This document shows, one piece after another, positions 53,785 through 63,000 of a stretch of DNA of 64,000 bases. Origin of the DNA: Novosphingobium sp. AAP83 (GTDB lineage Bacteria > Pseudomonadota > Alphaproteobacteria > Sphingomonadales > Sphingomonadaceae); contig NZ_LJHY01000022.1 in NCBI RefSeq assembly GCF_001295795.1, positions 124,001-188,000 of the forward strand, read 5' to 3'. The notes beneath the pieces were generated by a model. The model saw nothing but the letters and a program-made list of their open reading frames with translations. It did not search any database and was not told the DNA's origin. Position 1 is the stretch's first letter. Each line of letters starts with the position of its first letter. A program made the position numbers and the translations under genes.

Positions 53785-53958
53785 TCACAACTTATTTTGC
53801 GTGTTTTTGTGAACCATGGTGTAAATGTTATTGAGCGACGGCGTGAATTTGCTGAGGCCGGTGGCTGCTGCCAGACCAATCAGGGCTGCCAGCAGGCCGT
53901 ATTCAATTGCCGTTGCACCGCATTTATTGAGAATAAGCTTTTGAAATAGGGCCTTCAT
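53785..53958 (-). CDS. Divergent Flp-family pilin (copy 3)
   Basis: A 57-residue Flp-like protein (MKALFQKLILNKCGATAIEY). It keeps G-ATAIEYGLLAALIGLAAATG but has KCG in place of EDG before the cleavage site. The tail is distinct (LSKFTPSLNNIYTMVHKNTQ). It may be a minor pilin or a decaying copy. It is the first of the three pilin genes in the minus-strand direction. Confidence 0.85.
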   Translation of the reverse strand: MKALFQKLILNKCGATAIEYGLLAALIGLAAATGLSKFTPSLNNIYTMVHKNTQNKL

Positions 53959-54030
53959 GACTTTTCCAATATCGCGGTAAAGCAACAATAAGTTACATTA
54001 CCTAATAAACTATTGATGGACGTTTTGTTG

Positions 54031-54495
54031 ATGAAGGAAGTGCCACCGTTCATGATTGTGGTTGCGTTGGCGATGATATCCCCCGCCGGCCAAGTACTTG
54101 TTCAGAAACGATCTCTAGACAAAGCCCACGGCGGATTGTGGGAGTTTCCCGGCGGAAAACTGGAGGCGGGTGAAGCGCCCGAGGCCGCACTTGTCCGTGA
54201 AATACGCGAAGAATTGGGCGTCGAGGTTGAAATAGCAGACCTTGCGCCACTTTCCTTTGCGAGCAATGCGCCCGGCCCTGGCCAAAAAGCGGTGCTTTTA
54301 TTGTTATACACAACAAAGCGCTGGCGCGGCACACCGGTGGCGCTGGAGGCCGGCACGCATGTGGACTGGGTGTCTGCGGCAGAACTCCTTGCTTTGCCTA
54401 TGCCCCCGCTCGACATACCATTGGCGCAGGCGTTGATTTCGATGATTGAAGGACCGGTCACTGAAGGGGTTGCCAAAGGGAAAAGACCAACCTAA
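54031..54495 (+). CDS. mutT: 8-oxo-dGTP diphosphatase, MutT/NUDIX family
   Basis: A 154-residue NUDIX hydrolase. The complete NUDIX box is GGKLEAGEAPEAALVREIRE followed by ELGV (G-x5-E-x7-R-E-U-x-E-E-x-G-U). The N-terminal VVALAMISPAGQVLVQKRS and GLWEFPGG match MutT, which removes 8-oxo-dGTP. The start is uncertain: ATG 54016, 54031 and 54052 are all in frame, and 54031 (MKEVPPFMIVV) fits the family best. Confidence 0.85.
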   Translation: MKEVPPFMIVVALAMISPAGQVLVQKRSLDKAHGGLWEFPGGKLEAGEAPEAALVREIREELGVEVEIADLAPLSFASNAPGPGQKAVLLLLYTTKRWRGTPVALEAGTHVDWVSAAELLALPMPPLDIPLAQALISMIEGPVTEGVAKGKRPT

Positions 54496-54509
54496 AGGCG
54501 CGTCTCCAC

Positions 54510-54586
54510 GCACCCGTAGCTCAGCTGGATAGAGCATCAGACTACGAATCTGAGGGCCGGACGTTCGAATCGTTCCGGGTGCACCA
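54510..54586 (+). tRNA. tRNA-Arg (anticodon ACG), copy 1
   Basis: A 77-base cloverleaf with encoded CCA. The acceptor stem is GCACCCG/CGGGTGC, the D-arm GCTCAGCTGGATAGAGC, the anticodon arm CAGACTACGAATCTG (loop CTACGAA, anticodon ACG), and the T-arm holds GTTCGAATC. It is identical to the second copy. Confidence 0.96.
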
Positions 54587-54649
54587 CCCCCCTTTCGGGG
54601 CGGATGTGGGGAGATGATCGCACACATGTGGGATCGCGTTGAATGGTGG

Positions 54650-54726
54650 GCACCCGTAGCTCAGCTGGATAGAGCATCAGACTACGAATCTGAGGGCCGG
54701 ACGTTCGAATCGTTCCGGGTGCACCA
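54650..54726 (+). tRNA. tRNA-Arg (anticodon ACG), copy 2
   Basis: Identical to copy 1 over all 77 bases, including CCA, and separated from it by 63 bp. Both copies are followed by non-homologous sequence, so the duplication unit is limited to the tRNA itself plus a few bases. Confidence 0.96.
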
Positions 54727-54869
54727 TTTCCCCCCAATATCATCGCTGTATTCAGGTAAGCGCGAGATCGAACCAGGTCAAAGCCTGGCGGGTTTGGTGA
54801 AGCGTTGTCCAAGTGCAGAATGCCCCGCTTGGCCACGGTGGTTGGCGAGCGGATGGAAGGCAAGCCCGG

Positions 54870-56384
54870 TCAGGGTTGTGCGGGCGGTACTGCGCTGTTG
54901 CTGCGCAGACCGGCTGCGGCATCACGATAGGCACGGTCGGTTTCCAGATCGCGAACCGGGATGGAATCGATGCCAGAGAGGACCGAAGTGACCAATGGCA
55001 CATCACCGCGCCAACGCTGGTTGCGGAAATTGCTTTCAGGATCATAGCGCTGGACATCGGGCAAGAGCAGCGGCGCTTCGAGGCGGCCCATAGCGGCGAT
55101 CAGCGAGGCGCGCGCAACATATTCGTTGGCCATTGCGCCAACATAACTGGTGCGCACGTTCAGCAGATCGCGCGCGAGATCGAGCACATCCAGCGTGGTG
55201 CGGGCGCCTGCCTTTTCCTGGATGACCGCGCCATCATAGGCTTTGCGTGCGGCTTCTGTGGCGCTGCGGAAATGTTCTACGGATTGACCGGCGGCGTGCC
55301 AGCTGTTCCAGGCTTCGGCCACGGCCTGACGCGTGTCGCGCAAGGCTGCATCAAGCAGGCGCCAATCAGCGTCATTGGCTTGCTCTGCCGCCTCGATCCT
55401 TGCGCGGCGGTTGCCGCCATCGATCAGCGGAATGCCAACGACGATGGCTGAACGCAATTCGGTGGTGCGGCGAGTGTTGGAATAGGGCGTGACCGTGCCA
55501 TAAGCGCCGCTGCTTTGCATAGTGACGTTGGGGTACTGTTCAGCACGGGCAGCGGCCAATTCGGCGCGTGAGGCTTTCTCGCGCGCACGCGCAGCGCGGA
55601 TCAGCGGGCTTTCCTCCTCGGCCACGGCATAAGCTTCTTCAAGGGTAGCTACGCCCGGATCAAGCGGCGGCGGCGGGGCGAGGGTGCCTGCAAGCGCGCC
55701 AATGCTTTGCAGAAAGCGCGATTGGCTGACGCCGACCGAGCCTTGCGCGTTCAGCACCTGCGCGCGCGCGACGGCAACGCGGGTTTCCACTTGCTGAAGA
55801 TCGGTCGAGGTGACTTCACGCACGCGGAAACGCGCCGTGTTAGCGGCCAATTGGCGATCCAGCAGGACGAGGTTTTCGGCTGTAATGTCTGCCACAGCGC
55901 GATCACGCGCGAGGAACAAATAGTCACGGATCGCCGCGAGCATCGTTTGGGCCTCGGTGAGCCTGAGCTGGTTGCGGCCCAGATCAATCTGCGCGAGCGC
56001 GGATTGTTCGGAAGCATAGCGGCGGCCAAAGCTGAATAGGGGTTGCGAGAAAACGAGTGCTGCGGTGGAGGCAAAACCGTCTACGCCGATGAAATTGCCG
56101 GTTTGCAACTGGGTGCGATCCCATGCGAACTGATGCCGTCCTTCGAGGCTGACTTGTGGCCCATAAGCCGAACGCGCGCCGGGATAGAGCGCATCGGTTG
56201 AGCGCAGGACTCCGCGTTGTGCGAGGAGGGTAGGGTTGCCTTCATAAGCCAGCGCCAAAGCTTCCTCCAGACGCGTGACCGGCTGCGGGGTGGCTTCATT
56301 GCGCGCAGATGTGGCATCCTGCGCATAGGCTGTTGAGCATACCGCCATGCACAGGGCAGCCATAACGAGGCGTGCTTTAATCAT
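54870..56384 (-). CDS. TolC-family outer-membrane channel of a type I secretion system
   Basis: A 504-residue TolC-family protein with a signal peptide (about 1-21, ending AYAQ). The two halves of the TolC fold are visible: LEEALALAYEGNPTLLAQRG, then VEEAYAVAEEE-like LEEAYAVAEEESPLIRAARA. Long amphipathic helices with Ala/Arg/Glu patterns include AEQANDADWRLLDAALRDTR and RTTLDVLDLARDLLNVRTSY. It would form the outer-membrane tunnel for the adjacent HlyD adaptor and ABC exporter. It overlaps the HlyD gene by 8 bp. Confidence 0.92.
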   Translation of the reverse strand: MIKARLVMAALCMAVCSTAYAQDATSARNEATPQPVTRLEEALALAYEGNPTLLAQRGVLRSTDALYPGARSAYGPQVSLEGRHQFAWDRTQLQTGNFIGVDGFASTAALVFSQPLFSFGRRYASEQSALAQIDLGRNQLRLTEAQTMLAAIRDYLFLARDRAVADITAENLVLLDRQLAANTARFRVREVTSTDLQQVETRVAVARAQVLNAQGSVGVSQSRFLQSIGALAGTLAPPPPLDPGVATLEEAYAVAEEESPLIRAARAREKASRAELAAARAEQYPNVTMQSSGAYGTVTPYSNTRRTTELRSAIVVGIPLIDGGNRRARIEAAEQANDADWRLLDAALRDTRQAVAEAWNSWHAAGQSVEHFRSATEAARKAYDGAVIQEKAGARTTLDVLDLARDLLNVRTSYVGAMANEYVARASLIAAMGRLEAPLLLPDVQRYDPESNFRNQRWRGDVPLVTSVLSGIDSIPVRDLETDRAYRDAAAGLRSNSAVPPAQP

Positions 56385-57708
56385 CGCGGAAAGCCCGGGC
56401 GAATTGATCGCGCAGCGGTTTGGTGATGTAGGAGATCATCATGCGATCGCCGGTTTCGATGAACACCTCGGCCGGCATTCCCGGCTTCAGCGCGAGTTCG
56501 GGGTTACGCTTCAGATCGGCTTGATCGATGGCAATGCGTGCAGGATAGTAGCTGGTGCGCGCTTCGGGATCGATAGTGCTGTCGGCTGCGACGAACACGA
56601 CTTTGCCAATGATTTCGGGGGTTGCGGTGTTGCTGAAGGCGGTAAAGCGGATGCGCGCGGTCTGACCATCGCGCACACGGTCAATGTCCATAGGAGCAAC
56701 CGCGGCTTCGACCAGCAGGGTATCGCTATCGGGGACAATTTCCATGATCACTTCGGCAGGACGAACGACGCCGCCGATCGTGTTGAAGGCCAGCTTGTCG
56801 ACAACGCCATCATAAGGCGCGCGCACCAGACTGCGGTCTTGCGCATCACCTGCCGATACGCTGCGCACCTGCTGCTGGTTTAGCGTGGCATTGAGCTGGG
56901 CGAGTTGCGTTCCGGCTTCGGAACGGCGGGTTTCGCCCAACTGGATGATTTGCTGACGCGCCTCGGTAATACGGGCTTGGGCTTGGGCGATTTCAGCCTG
57001 CATCGCGCCGATATTGCCTTCGATATCGGCAGCGGTGCGTTCAAGCTGGTTCAAGCGGCTGATCGTGACAAGATCCTGATCCCACAATTCGCGCACGCCC
57101 TTCCGCTCGGGCTCTATCAGCACAGACTGTTTTTCGAGTGAGCGTATCTGCGAGCGCTGTGCGACGATCTGCTGGCTATATTGCGCGATGCGGGCGTTAA
57201 GCTGTGCCGCAAGGCCCGCTTGTTCGGATAGGCGGATGCGGAAAAGCTTTTCCTCTTCAGCCATGGCCTTGGCCGCAACAGCACTGCTGCGCGAAAGCTG
57301 GGCCGGAAATATGATCGCAGAAGCGCCAAGCCGTTCCGCTTCAAGCCGGGCGCGCTGGGCCAGCATCTGATCGACACTGAGGCTGGAGAACTGCGCATCA
57401 GCGCCGGTTACCCGATCATCGAAGCGCATGAGGATTTGGCCTTTCCGCACATGCTGGCCATTGCGCACGAGGATTTCGGCGATCACGCCGCCGTTGGGAT
57501 GGGCGATGCGTTTGACATGCGATTCAACGCCGACTTGCCCGCTTGAAATGACTGCGCCACCGATGGGCACAAGCATTCCGGCCAGCACGAAGATGGCCAG
57601 CAGGACAGCAAAGGCAATCGTGACCGAGCGCAGCTTGCGTTCGACATCGGCATCCGGGTCATAGGCGGGATCTGAGATTGGTTCGAGAGCGGTTGAGCTT
57701 TGTTGCAT
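56377..57708 (-). CDS. HlyD-family periplasmic adaptor of the type I secretion system
   Basis: A 443-residue membrane-fusion protein. One N-terminal transmembrane helix (about 30-50, IAFAVLLAIFVLAGMLVPIG) is followed by the lipoyl-like half motif AHPNGGVIAEILVRNGQHVR. A long coiled-coil region spans about 100-260 (ARLEAERLGASAIIFPAQLS, QIRSLEKQSVLIEPERKGVR). The second half motif is VRAPYDGVVDKLAFNTIGGV, and the C-terminal FIETGDRMMISYITKPLRDQ is typical of the PrtE/HlyD class. It links the ABC transporter to the TolC channel. Confidence 0.94.
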   Translation of the reverse strand: MQQSSTALEPISDPAYDPDADVERKLRSVTIAFAVLLAIFVLAGMLVPIGGAVISSGQVGVESHVKRIAHPNGGVIAEILVRNGQHVRKGQILMRFDDRVTGADAQFSSLSVDQMLAQRARLEAERLGASAIIFPAQLSRSSAVAAKAMAEEEKLFRIRLSEQAGLAAQLNARIAQYSQQIVAQRSQIRSLEKQSVLIEPERKGVRELWDQDLVTISRLNQLERTAADIEGNIGAMQAEIAQAQARITEARQQIIQLGETRRSEAGTQLAQLNATLNQQQVRSVSAGDAQDRSLVRAPYDGVVDKLAFNTIGGVVRPAEVIMEIVPDSDTLLVEAAVAPMDIDRVRDGQTARIRFTAFSNTATPEIIGKVVFVAADSTIDPEARTSYYPARIAIDQADLKRNPELALKPGMPAEVFIETGDRMMISYITKPLRDQFARAFRDD

Positions 57709-57709
57709 G

Positions 57710-59455
57710 TCAGACGCCCTTTACCGGAGTGACATTGACCGTGTTGGCCGGAGCCAGTTTGGCAAGCACTTCAAGGGTTGGGCCGAACGCTGCGATCTGT
57801 CCATCACGCATGATCATTGCGTGGGTGGTGTGTTGCATGATGCTGGGGCGATGTGAGACGATGACCGCGATCCCGCCACGCTTGCGGATGGCCATGACCG
57901 CATGCTCAAGCGCTTCATCGCCTTCGGTATCAAGGTTGGAATTGGGTTCATCCAGCACGATCAGGAACGGATCACCATAGAGCGCGCGGGCAAGCCCGAT
58001 GCGCTGCCGCTGACCGCCAGGAAGAGTGTCTCCGCCCGGCCCGACGGGGGTGTCATAACCCTGCGGCAGATGCGTGACGAGATCGTGCACGCCAGCATAT
58101 CGGGCCGCCGCGATCACCGCTGCGGAGACGGATTGCGGATCGCTGTTGCGCCGGGAATCAAAGCGCGAGATGTTTTCGGCTACAGTACCCTCGAGCAGTT
58201 CTACCGATTGCGGCAGATAGCCCAAAAAGGGGCCGCGCGCGCTTTCGCTCCATTGATCGAGCGCGCCGCCGTCTAGTCGCACGTGTCCGCGAAGGGCCGG
58301 CCATATGCCAACCAGCGCTTTGCCAAGTGTGGATTTTCCCGCCCCACTTGGTCCGATAACGCCGCAGGCATCGCCCGCCTTCAGGGCAAAGCGCGCGCCG
58401 TTGACGATGGGCACTTGCGAGCCGGGAGCACCGACGAACAAGGCCTCTACCTCAAGCCGGCCAACCGGCGGGGGAAGGGTAGTGGCAACGCCTGAATTGG
58501 CGGGCACTTTTGCGAGCAATTCGGTTAACCGTTGCCAGCCATTGCGGGCGGCAATCATGTTTTTCCAGTTGCCGATGGCCTGATCGACCGGAGCCAATGC
58601 GCGGCCCGAAAGGATCGAGGCTGCGAAGATCACGCCGCCGCTAGCCTGATCGTTGATTACCAGAAGCGCACCAACTGTGAGGATGATCGATTGCAGCGCC
58701 AGACGCAGGATCTTGCTTAAGCCCGTAAACGCCGTGGCGGTGCGGTTAAGCGCGTTTTGCGTGGCGGTATAACGCTGGTTGATCGCTTCGAACCGTTCCT
58801 GCATCCGTTCGCGCATGCCCAACGCCGCCAAAAGTTCGACATGCCGTAAATTGGCATCTGCTGCGCTATTTCGCCGCGCCGCCAATTGCGCGACTTGCGC
58901 GGAAGGTTGGTTCATCGTGCGATTGGTGAGGATGGTCAGCGAAAAAATGATCCCGGCCCCGATGAGCGTGGTTACTCCAAGCCAGAAATGGAGGGCAAAC
59001 AGGACTGCGATGAAGAATATGATCCACGGCAGGTCTATCAGGGTAGCAATCCCGCCCGAGAGGAAGGCCCGAATCTGTTCAAGATCGCGCATCGGGATAA
59101 GTCCATCGCCAAGCGAGCGGTTGCCATGGAGCCGAAGTTGCGAGATCGCATCCTGCACACGACGTGACAGGCGCCGGTCAAGCGCATTGGCGACGTCGGC
59201 CAGCATGCCCGCGCGCATGGCTTCGAAGTACCCCTGGAACAGGTAGACTGCGCCCAGCAAGATCAGCAAGCCAAACAGCGTAGGCGTGGATCGGCTTGGC
59301 AAAACAGAATCGTATACGAGCATCATGTAAAGCGAACCGCCCAGCAGCAGGACGTTAAGAACCGCGCTTGCAACAAACACTGCAATGAAAATGCGTTTAT
59401 AAGCCGTGACAGCGTCCCACAGTTCGCCACTGCGCATTGGCCGGGTCAAAAACAC
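57710..59455 (-). CDS. Type I secretion ABC transporter (permease-ATPase)
   Basis: A 581-residue fused transporter of the PrtD/HasD class. The membrane domain (about 20-300) has six helices, for example IAVFVASAVLNVLLLGGSLY and ALHFWLGVTTLIGAGIIFSL. The ATPase has Walker A GPSGAGKSTLGKALVG, signature LPGGQRQRIGLARAL, and Walker B FLIVLDEPNSNLD with an H-loop (VIVSHRPS). No N-terminal C39-like domain is present. It starts at GTG 59455 with AGAGGA upstream. It is the first gene of the secretion operon and is divergent from the RTX gene, its likely substrate. Confidence 0.94.
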   Translation of the reverse strand: MFLTRPMRSGELWDAVTAYKRIFIAVFVASAVLNVLLLGGSLYMMLVYDSVLPSRSTPTLFGLLILLGAVYLFQGYFEAMRAGMLADVANALDRRLSRRVQDAISQLRLHGNRSLGDGLIPMRDLEQIRAFLSGGIATLIDLPWIIFFIAVLFALHFWLGVTTLIGAGIIFSLTILTNRTMNQPSAQVAQLAARRNSAADANLRHVELLAALGMRERMQERFEAINQRYTATQNALNRTATAFTGLSKILRLALQSIILTVGALLVINDQASGGVIFAASILSGRALAPVDQAIGNWKNMIAARNGWQRLTELLAKVPANSGVATTLPPPVGRLEVEALFVGAPGSQVPIVNGARFALKAGDACGVIGPSGAGKSTLGKALVGIWPALRGHVRLDGGALDQWSESARGPFLGYLPQSVELLEGTVAENISRFDSRRNSDPQSVSAAVIAAARYAGVHDLVTHLPQGYDTPVGPGGDTLPGGQRQRIGLARALYGDPFLIVLDEPNSNLDTEGDEALEHAVMAIRKRGGIAVIVSHRPSIMQHTTHAMIMRDGQIAAFGPTLEVLAKLAPANTVNVTPVKGV

Positions 59456-60068
59456 TGAAATTCCTCTGTTTGGCGTTATCTGATGCCATTACGACAAATA
59501 TCCAAGCGACGCTGCGGACGTATTTCGATTCGGCTTTATGTAAGTTAATGCTGCTAAACCAGATTGATGCATTTTGCCAAGGCGCTGCCGCTATTCAGGC
59601 AAGCAATACATTGGCCCGAAAGATAACAATTCATAGGGCCTGATCAAACGCAATGAGAGAACCTAGCATCTTATCTCACTGTCTTGCGATGTGCATTTAA
59701 AAACAAAATTCGCTTTAATACATATTGTTAAGGCAAAGAGTGACATCGCAGCGGACGGGGTGGTCCGTTTCATAATACCCGCAAGCTTTCCCCCCGCGTT
59801 ATAAAGATGACAATTACTGTTTTCCCATTTTGTGCCTAGTGCGCATCCTTGCAAATGGTTAACCGCAACAATAAGAATATATACGTAAGGCGGTCCGGGC
59901 GCCCTTTGCGTTCGGTATAGAGAGCCGGTGAGGTTGCCAGTTGGTCTTAGGTCTGTTTGCTCTGTAAAAATGCGAATAATCGCGCTTTTATCCTGCGGCT
60001 TGTTTGAGAACCAAAGTTAATTGACTGGCAATCAACTGATCTTCCGCCTTGTATGGAGTGAAGATCTG
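59456..60068. other. 613-bp divergent intergenic region between the secretion operon and the RTX gene
   Basis: No gene is supported. The region is visibly AT-richer than the rest of the window and holds several runs such as AATAAGAATATATACG and TTTAAAAACAAAATTC. Candidate promoter elements for both directions lie here, including TTAA-type hexamers. No strong palindrome or repeat is visible. The RTX start codon (60069) has GAAGA and GGAG some distance upstream. The AT richness is consistent with binding by nucleoid proteins, which is inference. Confidence 0.6.
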
Positions 60069-63000
60069 ATGATTGACGAAATTGGAACCCCGGGCGACGA
60101 CTATCTTGTTGGTACCGAGGATGCCGATGTCATCGAAGGTCTGGATGGCCATGACGAGCTGGAAGGTTTTGGCGGTAACGACACGTTATACGGCGGTGGC
60201 GGCAACGATACGTTGAATGGTGGTCCCGGAACCGACCTTCTGGAAGGGGGAGACGGAGATGACACTTACTTTGTCGACAGCCCCGACGATCTTGTTCTCG
60301 AAAATAGCGGTGCGGGCACCGATACTGTCATATATTCGGGGACAAACCTTGGTTATGTCGCTGTAACGCTACCTGAAAACGTCGAAAATTATACGATTGA
60401 CGGGGCCGAATATGGCTTCCTCTATGGCGGTGAGGACAATAACAGCCTCAACGTTGCCGCAAGTTTTTCGTACGAAGTGTATGGTCAGGGTGGCGATGAT
60501 CTGATCTCTGCCGCCGGTTCTACCGGATTGGGATATGTTTCCGGTGGCGAGGGGCATGATGTCATCACCGGTTCGGCCACGTCGAGCGTGTCGGTCGACA
60601 CTTACGGTTATGTCAACGTCCAGCGCGAAACGCTCTCGGGCGATGGCGGAAACGACACGCTTGTTGGTGGTGGCGGCTTTGATGCCATCTATGGTGGCGA
60701 CGGCGACGATCATATCACAGGATCGGAAGGTTCGACCGACGCGATCTATGTTAGCTTAGGCTTGCCCCAAGATTCGCAGGATGATTTTCTGGTTGGCGGG
60801 TATGGCAATGATACCATCCTTGCGGGCGCCGGGAACGACTATCTGACCGGAGAAGACGGCGATGACTCGCTGCTGGGCGAAGATGGCCACGATCAGATCT
60901 ACGCAGGGGCGGGGCAGGACACGGTCTATGGCGGGGCCGGTAATGATACGATCTCGGCGACCGACTATTATGATCTGGTGGCGGACACCCTTTATGGCGG
61001 TGCTGGCGATGACCTGATCAATACCCATGTTGGCGGGACAAAAGTCTATGGCGATGAAGGCCAGGACCGACTGAGCAGCTCCGGCAACGGGGCGGTTGAA
61101 TGGTACGGCGGAGCAGGGGATGATTCCTTCATCCAGCAAGCCAACAACGAATCCATCGATACGATGACCGGCGGGGACGGTCGTGACCGTTACGTGCTGG
61201 ACTACAGCTTTGGTGGTGTTGCGGACGTCATCACCGATTTCGCGACCGGCGATGCCAATGGCGGTGGGGATACGATCGATCTTTACAGTTTCCTGCAATC
61301 AGGGTCGTTCAACGGCTACCAATATGGCACCAACCCCTTTGAAACCGGCTATCTGCAACTGGTTCAGGATGGCGCAGATGTTCTGCTGCAATTCGATTAC
61401 TACGCAAGCGGTGACAACTGGCAGACAATACTGCGCTTGCAGAATGTCGATCTTGCCAATTGGCAGATCCATAACCTGAGCCCTGCCTTCGTTCCGAATG
61501 GTCTGTCATTCCCGACAACCATAACAGGCACCGGTAACGATGACGTACTGCTGGGCACTGCGCAGGGCGATACGATCAACGCCGGTGGCGGGGCGGACCG
61601 CCTGGTGGGCGGATGGAGCAATGACACCCTTAACGGGGATGACGGCGATGACTTGCTACTTGGCGGCGAGGGTAGCGACACGCTGATTGGCGGCGCTGGC
61701 AATGATGTCTTCGGCGAGAACCCTGTGCCCTTTGGCGAAGTACGGGTAAACACTCCAACCAGCGCAGTTGGTGATGTTCGCGGTGGAATCTACCGCGCCC
61801 CAAGTGACCGCAGCGATTTCACCGATGACAAGGTCGATCAGATGACCGGCGGCGCCGGGGCTGATATCTATTATCTGGACCGGCCTGCCTCTTCTGACAT
61901 TCATGATGTCATTACAGACTTCGATGTTTCGCAGGACGTCTTGAGCGTCGCACGGTTCTATCAGCAAGGGTATTGGTCGAGCGAAAGCAACCCGTTCGAG
62001 ACCGGATCGCTGGAAGCGGTGCAAGACGGTGCCGACACGCTGATCAAACTTGGTGGTTATCAAACCATCGTGCGGTTGCAAAATGTGAACGTCAACACGC
62101 TCACGTCGGCAAATATAGACCTTGGCTATCAAATCGTTGGCGATCCCCAGACCATCACCGGAACGCGAAACGCGGACAATATCTATGGCAGTTTCGGGCC
62201 TGACACCGTCGAGGCTCTCGGCGGTTCGGACTTTGTTTTTGGGCGCGCGGCCAATGACTTTATCGAGGGCGGTCTTGGCGATGACCGCCTTTATGGCGAG
62301 AACGGTAATGACACGCTCCACGGCGGAGACGAAGGCGTCTATGTCAGCACCGATCCGGTTGATCTGGCAGGTTACTTCGGCCCCCTGACGAATGCATTGG
62401 TCAATGGTCTGGGCGGTGCGGCCGGGTTTGGTGAGGCCAACCTCGGGCGGTTTGATTTTCGCGCCAGCAACCTTTCGTTCCCGGCAAACTTCACGGCGGC
62501 CGATTGGCAATTTGCCGGAAACCAAAGCAGCAATTTCGAGATCCATCTTGATGGCTCGATCTATTTCAACGGATTGTCGATCAATCTGCTTCCGGCAAAC
62601 CTTGATACACGCGCGACTACCATGACCGCCAGCCCCGGCGGAAACAGCACCGGCAGCAATCATGTCTGGTACGATTTCGATGCCGTCAACCAGACGATTA
62701 CCATAACCTGGGATGATGTTGGCCGTAACACACAAGGCGTGGTGCCGGTTGCGGCGCAAGTCCAGATCAAGGCCTTGGGTGGCGGTGATTTTGACGTTGT
62801 CATGCGATACGAGGCCCAAGGCTTCGCACTTGGCACCCCGTCTATCTCGCTTGCAGGCGTGCCCTATTTTCTGTCCGGAAATACAAACCTGCCAACAAGG
62901 CTTGGTAACACCGGCACGCCCGGGGTTTGGGCTGTTCAGATCCGTGGCAGCGAACTGAATGGCTTTACCAGTAACGGTGACGGCAATGACACAATGGATG

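Noticed and set aside
49715-54726. Tyrosine recombinase and tRNA genes suggesting an integrated element
   Set aside because: The recombinase sits between housekeeping genes and has XerC/D features. The tRNA genes are 4 kb away, with no direct repeat of the tRNA 3' end beyond the second complete tRNA copy and no phage or mobility genes.
59700-59760. TTAA-N9-TTAA sequence in the RTX promoter region as a CtrA box
   Set aside because: The CtrA consensus needs seven bases between the TTAA half-sites; here the spacing is nine and a single occurrence in AT-rich DNA is not informative.
61656-62819. 387-codon open frame on the minus strand
   Set aside because: It is antisense to the RTX gene. The plus-strand frame has unmistakable calcium-binding repeats, so the minus frame is a shadow of repetitive sequence.
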